This document shows positions 52,301 to 61,300 of a DNA stretch of 64,000 nucleotides, in pieces. The stretch is from Chimonanthus salicifolius (Eukaryota > Streptophyta > Magnoliopsida > Laurales > Calycanthaceae). How positions within the stretch are numbered: position 1 is the first letter of the stretch; each line of letters starts with the position of its first letter. The notes under the pieces were generated by a model that saw only the letters and a list, made by a program, of their open reading frames with translations, did no database searches and was not told the origin of the DNA. The stretch is from assembly GCA_013350335.1 (NCBI GenBank), contig CM023535.1, forward strand, positions 32,024,991 through 32,088,990, given 5' to 3'. The translations under genes were made by a program, and so were the position numbers.

Positions 52301-55300
52301 GATTTATCATCCATCCCTGGTAACTCTCCATCAGTGAGTATCATCTATCCATAGGTAATAACCATCCATGAATATAATCATAAGTATAATCCATCCATGG
52401 GCATAACTCATACATTCATAAAACCAATATGTCTATCATAGAACCAACAAGTCTACCATAAGACCAATACGTCTACTATGGGACCAACATATCCACCATA
52501 ATACCAATACGTCTACCATGGGACCAACATGTCTAACATAAGACCAATACGTCTACTATGGGGCCAACATGTCCACCATAATACCAATATGTCTACTATG
52601 GGACCAACATGTCTAACATATGACCCAAGGTTGTCGAAATCATGCGATTCACGATTCGAATCGCACGATTCGTATCGAATTGGAGGTTCTTACAGTACGA
52701 ATCGGTATAATATCCAAATTAATTAAAAAATTTGCGTTTTTTGCCAGAATCGTGAATCGCGCAATTCGAATCGCACAAATCGCAATATCGTGCGATTTGA
52801 AGTGCGAAGGAGTGGAAGAGGAAAAGACCTAAAGTTTTTTATTTATTTTTAATTTTTTTTTTTGAAATATTAAAATGTTATTTTTTTTTTGTTGAGAATG
52901 CAAAAAAAAAATGAAGGGAAAAACAAAACCACATATCAATCACATACAAGACACAAGGATTTTATGTGGTTCCCTCCACATATGAGCTCGACCCCCGAAC
53001 AAGGCCAGTGGGAATGAGATCACCAATAAATATCTGACAAGCAGGCCCCTGAGATCTAACACAAGTATCCAACATTATTGTATAACATACTATTATTGGA
53101 CATCATACAATATAACTATATTGTATACTGTTATAAAGTATTACAATATACTATATATTGTATTACAATATACTATATATTGTATTACAATATATTGTTA
53201 TACTGTTATACAATATTTACATAATGTTGTATTATTGTGTATTTATATTTAAATATCATATTAATATATTTTTATTCTTTTTTTGGATAATTGTTTGCAT
53301 ATTTACATATATGTTATGAGGAATTGAACAAAATATTATGAATCTTACGATTCTACGATTTACGATTCACAATTAACACCCCTAGACCGATTCACGATAC
53401 GATACGTTTTTTACAACCTTGATATGACCAATATGTCTACTATGAGACCAACAGATCTACCATAAGACCAACATCCGTGCATAAATCCAAACCACCATGG
53501 GAACCATCGTCCATTGATATAATCATCAGTCCCTGTCAACACTTCATCAGTGACTATTATTTATCCATGGGTATAAACCATCCATGAATATAATCCCTCC
53601 ATGGGCATAATCCATTCATGGGCATAACTCATCCAGGGCCACATTATCTATCATGAGACTTCAATCCGTAAGAACAACACTCGCATGAATCACTACGTGA
53701 CTGTGGCAACAACATCAAATCATCATATCATATCATAAACATACCACTGGCAAGACTTAGGGTCCAACGACTTACTAAGCGGGTGACACACGCATCCGTG
53801 CTCTAGTCTACCTCGCCCTGCGTCCCTTCACCACGTGGGTGATTCAGTCAAGCTCCAAGGTGGTCGTACCGCGCCTTACCAAGTTAGTACCACCCCCTCG
53901 GGGCATATAAGTACCTGGCCCTGCGCATCAACGCACATCAAGTGTGCTAAATAGCCGAGATAGCGCCCTTCAGCGCGTAACATGTGAGGCACCTACTCCT
54001 CAACGACAACCCTACGGGACCAAATCTCCGTAGCCGACCCTGCCGTTCTGAATACCTCTCTGAAACGGTCAGTCAATCATCATAATCACGTGAGGGACGT
54101 ACCCATACCACGTCTCAATATCAAGTGACTAAGTCGCATATACATCTCAATGCCACAGTCTCTGTATATTCATATCGAGGCTCCCACGGTCTCACGGATA
54201 CTCTACGCCTTACTCATGGAATCTATACACTTATCTTATCCTTTTAACTATACGAAGGTGAGACAATGATCTACTGATCGGACAGTTTCCTTTTTCAACG
54301 GACTGAGGCATAACGTTATCAATATCACGTGAGGAACATACTCATACCACGTCTCAATCATCAATATCACGTGAGGGACGCACCCACACCATGTCTCAAT
54401 CATCAATATCACGTGAGGGATGCACACATACCACGTCTCAATCATCAATATCACGTGAGGGACGCACCCATACCGCGCCTCAATCATCATCACGTGAGGG
54501 ACACCCATACTACGTCTCAATATAATCATCACGTGAGGGACACACCCATACCACGTCTCAATATAATCAAGTGACCTAGTCACATAAATCTTAGTGTCAA
54601 AGTCATCATCTGTCCATCACGTGAGGGACGCACCCATACCACGCCTCAATCATCATCACGTGAGGGACACACACATACCACGTCTCAATATAATCATCAC
54701 GTGAGGGACACACCCATACCACGTCTCAATATAATCATCACGTGAGGGACACACTCATACCACGTCTCAATATAATCAAGTGACCTAGTCAATCTTAGTG
54801 TCAAAGTCATCATCTGTCCATCTTAAGAATTTTCACAGTTCTCTAGCCACTCTAAGCTTTACTCGAGTAACAAACATATATGTCTCATCGTATCGGGACT
54901 CTCGAGGCATCATAACCTCTTAGTGCTGCCTTTGAGGGATCCAACATCTAGAATTAGGGTCTATATTAGGAAACGTATATCCTACCAATCCCTTTCTACC
55001 CTTCACATTTGCTCAACATCTTACATCATCCTTAATATAAATGGATGACAAAATGCGTCTTTTGATCGAGCTGAGGCACAATGCTCTCAGTTACCTACGT
55101 ACCACATAGTGGATCAGATCAACCGTAATTCATCATTTTCACATTTGAGTTGACATTGGGGAGTCGCCACACTTTTACTTTGGAGAAAATCAAACAAGGC
55201 TTTCTTAGCATTTACATTGTATTCCATACATTCTCAATCATGCTAGTCAATCCCCATTGTGGCAAAAGTTAACCCCCTTGGATTCTAAGATACTTGACCT

Positions 55301-58300
55301 TAAGTCACCCATATCACTTAGTCTAACCCTTTATCAAGTTCCTCTTCAATTATGGAAATACCTTCTACACATGGTTAGGTCGATCCACCATAACCATTAT
55401 CAACATAGGTACTCACTAGTGATATACACATCATCACAAAGTCCAAGAATGACATTAAAACACATTCATCATGCTTATTATATGAGTTACACAATCATAA
55501 GAATTCATTTAATGCATACATTACTCAACCATACACAAGTATGGAAAGTTATCAAGGCCCTACATTACACATCTTGGGCAATCTTGATTTATCATATATT
55601 CTATCATCCTTTAACACATCACAAATCTATGAATTCTCAATTATAGTAAACATCTAATCATAGGGAACTTGAGAAACTTCTACATATGTATCTGATACAA
55701 TATATTCACATCAATCACACGTAGGCATAAAGAGGTCAAACTATAATCTTACCCAACTATGCATTGGAATTTGCACAAGACAACATTCACTCAAACATAT
55801 TATCACACACCTTGTGAGCACGGAATTTTACAAATATTCCCAATACTCTAAGTGTATGGCATTCTCCAATTTTACCCAATGTTATCAAACTCGAATTGTA
55901 TCAAAATTGGTCTAGGGGTATGAATCGTGAATCGAAAATCGTAAAATCGTACGATTCATATATCCTCTTATTCCCATAACCATTTTGTTGACCTAGGTCA
56001 TTACAAATGAAGTTGGATCTTTTTCATGATCCAAGCTTCTATTAAGAGATGGTCGACAAACTCATCTATCTCATAATTACCCATCCATTCTCATGTTGTT
56101 GAAGTTATCAGCCAATACATGCATGCTCCTCAAAGATCTCACTTTAATGTGGTTTTTCACATTTTGCATTATTTGAAGAATTCTCTTGGAAAGAGTATTT
56201 TATACTCTGCAAATGGTCATTTGTGCATACATGGCTTCTTTGATGACGATTAGACTGAACTTCCTGATATAGACAATCCATGATTGGGTATTGTACTTTT
56301 GTTAATGATAGTCTTGTAGTTGGCTAGTAAAAAGCAATATGTCATTGCTCAATCCAGTACAAAAGTTGAATATTGAGCTATAGCCAACATTATGTGCGAG
56401 TTATTGAGGATCAAGTCTCTTTTATATGAACTTGGTTTTCTCCAACTGATCCTTTGTCTTTGAGTTGTGTTAATTAGGATGATATACGCAACTTCTAATC
56501 TTGTCTTCCATGACTAACACATTATAGTTGATTGTCACTTCATACAGGACAAAGTTGAAACAAAGGAAATCATCACGTCACATGTTAAGTTCAAAGATCA
56601 ATTGGTTGACAAGTTCACCATACCAATTCCTTGTGCTCAATTACAAGGTATTTGTGTCAAGCAGGGTAAGCTAGATATCTACCAACTTGAGTGACAAAAT
56701 GATGTATACTACATGTGTGAACAGATCCTTTTGTAGTGAAAACGTCTTCTTGTAAATGTCTTGTATTCCTCAGCTATATTTTTTAGCTAGTTTAGATAAT
56801 TAACCTTGTTGTAATCCCTCAATTAAGGGAATCTCTATGTAATGAACCAACCCGGAGTAGCAGGTCAGTAGTGGTGGGTAAAATTAATTTAGAAAATAGT
56901 TATAGTTTAAATTGATTTGTTAGTTTAATTTGATAAATTTATTTGGGGAAAACACATTTGAATTTAGGGATTGAATAATAGACCCCGGTTTCACGCACTT
57001 TCTCCTCAATGAGAATTTACAAATTTATCCCCTTCGAATTAAAATTAAGTAAATGGAAATTAATTGTCACTTAGATTTTAATTCCCCTAAGTTAAAATTT
57101 CAATTAGAAGTATTCTATTAAGAAGTTAAAATAAATGAATGAGTGCCAACTTTAATTAACTAAATCGAAGGTTGACCAATTAATCAAAACCCGAGATTCT
57201 AAGTCGTGTGAGTCCTTAAGACCCACACCTCTTTCCGTCGATTTCCCTAAGTTTCCCCTTCTCTCTCCAAAATCCTTAAGGTCTCGATGGAAAGAATACC
57301 CAAAATCCCTTTCTTCCCATTCTCGATTCGAACTCCACTGCCGCACCATGGGTTTCCTTTTCCAAATTGGATTTCTTCTGCTTTTCCTTGTTCGTTTGGG
57401 ACTCAAATCCCTACATTCCTTTTCGAAAATAGAAACTACCCAAAATCCCAAAGCAAGAACCAATTGTGGCTTCCGTATTTAAAGATTGGCCCACCCTATC
57501 AACTGTATAGACTCAACGGAAGAGGGAAATCCCTTTTGCGATCTCAAGCACCGCATACTCTCTCTTTCTCTCGGCATCTTCCTCACTTCTCTTTCTCCTC
57601 TCTGTGACGGAGATTCCAGTGGAACCTAACCAGCAGCGACCCGAAGAAAGCTGAGACTGCCCTTGCCGTCGTTTCCAGTTGTCTTCACCCTTATTTTACA
57701 GGTATTTATCCATCGTATTTTATTCTTAATTCCTCTCTTCCACTTGGTTGATTTTCAGTTAGATCTATAGTACCAAAGCCCCAAAACAGCCCATGCTTAA
57801 ACCGATCCTTTCCTGACATTTTACAACCAAGCCGGACCATGTTTGAGGTTTGACTTTCAGTCCAGGTCGGCTAGTGTTAGGAGTGGATTTCAGTCTCTAG
57901 ATTATGGGAAAGAGACCTCTTAACTGTTGGTATTAAGGACTCTTTTCAGCCCCTAACTGGCTGATTTTAATACTGGTTTTAGTCTTAGTTTGATGAATAC
58001 ATAACACTAGAGAACCCAAGGTGCCTTTTTCCAACCAAATGCATACAACTAGATGCCCTTTTATTTACAGTTAACTGTGTATTTGGACCAAGAGAGACTA
58101 GCCAGACCATTGAAGTCGTCGGTGATATGTGGGACTGATTTCTCAGTCTTCATTGATTTTTGGAGACTGTTTGGGACTTTAAAACACAGCATATATTGGT
58201 TATTTATTTTAATGTTACAGTATATTATTATATTATTTAAAACCCTTTTACTTATTGGTGATTTTCTGCCTCATAGATTTGAGCATTAGGAAAGATGTGA

Positions 58301-61300
58301 ATTAATAAAACCAATGTCCAGATTTTTCTTCCTATTCAGGTTGTCTTTTGAAATTAAAATTTCTTATTATATTACCATGAAAACCTGTAATTTGAACCTA
58401 CCAGTGTTGATAATACGAAAGTGTACAGATTTCTATTTTATAAGTACTAATACATTTTTGGAGATTCTTAAAGTGTAGTATGTATCAAAGAGAAATTTCA
58501 AGGACTCTTAACCTTCCCTCCTTGGGCCAGAATTATGACTCTCTCTTATATGTCTAACCCATATTTTTGTTTTTGAGTCATAGGTATAAAATCGACAGTG
58601 TGTGTACACATATACTTGTATGATAAATCTTCAATAGTAATCCTTTCTTTTCAAACAGAGAATTTTTGCTTGATCGATCTTTTCCTAACAACCCTTTCTT
58701 TGGTTTTTAAAGTGTAAACCCACCTTGTGTATATAGCTATACCCATTTATGACAACGTTTTCTTTTAACCTTTATCTACACTTCAACCTACAGGTAACCA
58801 TATCTGAATTTGTTTTAAAGAGGAGAAAATGAACTGCAACCTGAACATATTATATCTATGTCTTTCTCAGCGATGTCATTATCATACTATATTCTTATAA
58901 GGGTTAAAGATAGGATTTTTAGACTTAAGCACTGACTTTTGTTTCAAAACATTTATGGTTTTCACTTCAACCGTATTACTACCCTTGTAATCGTTATGGT
59001 TTTATTTAGTTAAAGTATTTATTATATTTTTTAACAAAGTTATGACTCCAACTGTCTATTTACTTATAGGATTTGATTAAAGTTCTTGGTAATTTAAAAG
59101 AGAACACATCCTTCTTCGTGAATAAGGTTTTATTGTCTTATTAGCATTAAGTGAGGTTAGGCATGGTATAGACTCAAGACCTTCACCCTAAGCCTTTGAC
59201 CCTAGATTACCTTAGACGGGGCAGTAAAACATGACCCCCACTATTTAAACAAGAGAAGCTTAAAGAGATTTAACAAACATCAGTTTTTAATTGCTTAGAA
59301 CATCTACATTAATTTGCAGCAACTTTGGAGTAAAGACTTGTTTATAAAGCTTTGGATTCCTTGCTAGCACATACATTTCAAGCGATTCTAGGAGAGGGAA
59401 ATAATTCACTGCATACTTTTGAACATGTTTCCTTATATTATGTATTCAGGCAATGATAATATTGTATTTTGTTGTGTGATTGGAATATAATTGTTGGATC
59501 TAAAATAGACTGAGTGTATGTTAATGATGGTTATAATCCGGTGCTCACTCACAGTAGTGTAAGGGAGGTTTTGGCTAAACATTCTATTGGCCGTGAGGAC
59601 ACTCCGTCCGCCTGGATTGTGGAATCTAACCATTATTGAAAGATCCAATGACTTTATATTCGTAGATTGACGATTATTTATTGTTGAATTTCAATCTTGC
59701 TTGTACATGTTTGAATGTTGGTTTATATAATTCAAAGCATTATGATGCTTGGACTATTGTTATATTTATTTCAAGGTATATGCATGCTATAGCAAATGAT
59801 ATATCGATTATGATGTAGTAATCTGCTTAGAATGGAAGTTATAATTCTAAAAGTATGTTATGATTATTAAGCATGTTGATTGGCATTGAGCATAGCTTTC
59901 TCATATTCATAGCATTGGTTATGAGGGTGCGATCCATGATTGTCACGAAGACCATGATGGTAGTAGTGTCGTTAGCCTCACTTTAAGTGGGAAGACCATT
60001 ACGGTAGAAGAGATGTGATATCCGTGACAAGTCATGAGGGTTGTTATTTGGTGGTAGGTTATGTTATCCTCACTTTAGGTGGGAAGGCCATTATGGCGAC
60101 GTTGTGTTATCCTCACTTTAGGTGGGAAGGCCACTGAGGCGATGTTGTGTTATCCTCGATTCGTCGGAAAGGCCACCAAATATCAGTAGATGTAATAATG
60201 GGTTGGAATATGGCATTTTGCATTGAACATTACATTTTTGCAAAGGCATGAGCATGAAATAAAGTGTTATTTATGTTTACTTAAAATATCATGTGAGAAA
60301 GTAGGGATATCATATGTTATATTTGTGTTATTGTTTTCTTCACTGGGCATGGAGCTCATCCCTTACATTGTAGGCAATCCCTTGGACTTAGGTCTGAATG
60401 ATAATCAAAACTGAGCTTAGACAACGAGGAGTCGATGAAGAATGCTTGGAAACGCATAGTTTATTGCAGAATTTAACATTTAGATTATAAGTTGGTTTTT
60501 ATTTGATTTAAGACTTTGAGGAATTTGTTTATTCGTTATTTTTTTAGTTTGTGGAAACTTGGATAATAAATTCAAGTATGGATTAAATTTGAGAACATTA
60601 TAATTTGATTATTATGGGAATGTGAGTAAGTTGATGCGTTTAGAAATCCTTTGTGATTGATATTTTATCTCTCTAAATTATATGAAGGGATGAATGAAAT
60701 GTTATGTCTTTAAGCAGGTCGTGGACGTGAGAAGTTTGGTGGCTTGTGAATGTAGTTATGTTTGTTTGAATATAGTCACGGATTTTTTATGTAAGACCCA
60801 TTTAGGGCAGCAGGTGATCTAAATTTGTACAGTCAAATCACATCCGTTTAAGTGTTGGAAGGCGAGGCGTGACACTCTAAGGCTGTAATTTTGGTAGAAT
60901 GCCTATAAATTTCTGAGCCTCAATCATGTGAGGTGCCTGATTCTACAACAAACAATTCTTTTCTCACATCATCACTATTATCCTCTTTATTTCTTCAAAT
61001 TTCTTCAAAATTATCTTCATCAATGCAAACAATGCTTTCTTATCAAATCCTTTTGAATGCAATTCCAAGTTGTCTATTTGTCTAATGCAGGGACAATCCA
61101 ATTGAAGCCCAAAAGAACTTAGCCCATTGGACCCAGAAAAGAAATAATAGAAGCATGACTAACTAAGTTGTCCAGATTAGAAAAAATATCTTGAGAGTTA
61201 ACATTAGGAGATTTGATTTATTCAAACATTGAAGACACCTACAGGCTATGGATTCACATACTCAAGTTTCTTTCATTATTTTGTATCCTTTTCTAATTCT

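Larger units (their letters stand above)
51583..56005 (-). mobile_element. Long LTR with satellite-like arrays, inserted in Copia RT
   Basis: Left end tgtcacgccccgaccc, right end gacctaggtcattaca; as the minus strand it starts TGTAATGACC and ends GGGGCGTGACA, the grammar of the other long LTRs. The Copia frame is interrupted on both sides of it. Flanking 5-mers (cttga / aatga) do not match clearly, so a target duplication is not proven. About 3.6 kb without the 796-bp DNA element inside. It consists mostly of short repeats: an atgtctaccatgggaccaac array and a CACGTG array. No protein. Confidence 0.72.
56700..61010 (+). repeat. 3' LTR of the third Copia, split by a solo LTR
   Basis: Starts TGATGTATACTACATG right after the Copia stop. 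The continuation after the inserted LTR (60875 on) contains gcctataaatttctgagcc, a TATA-like box, then a pyrimidine-rich part with tttcttcaaatttcttcaaaattatc. The right end is not defined; 61010 is approximate. No second LTR copy is available for comparison. Confidence 0.5.

Noticed and set aside
54248..54583. ORFs with repeated [14 protein letters not shown] or [11 protein letters not shown] peptides, suggestive of a repeat protein
   Set aside because: Direct translation of the 40-bp tandem array in a non-coding LTR; both strands are open for the same reason.
51583..56005. Perfect target duplication for this LTR
   Set aside because: Flanks cttga and aatga do not match beyond three bases, so I did not claim one.
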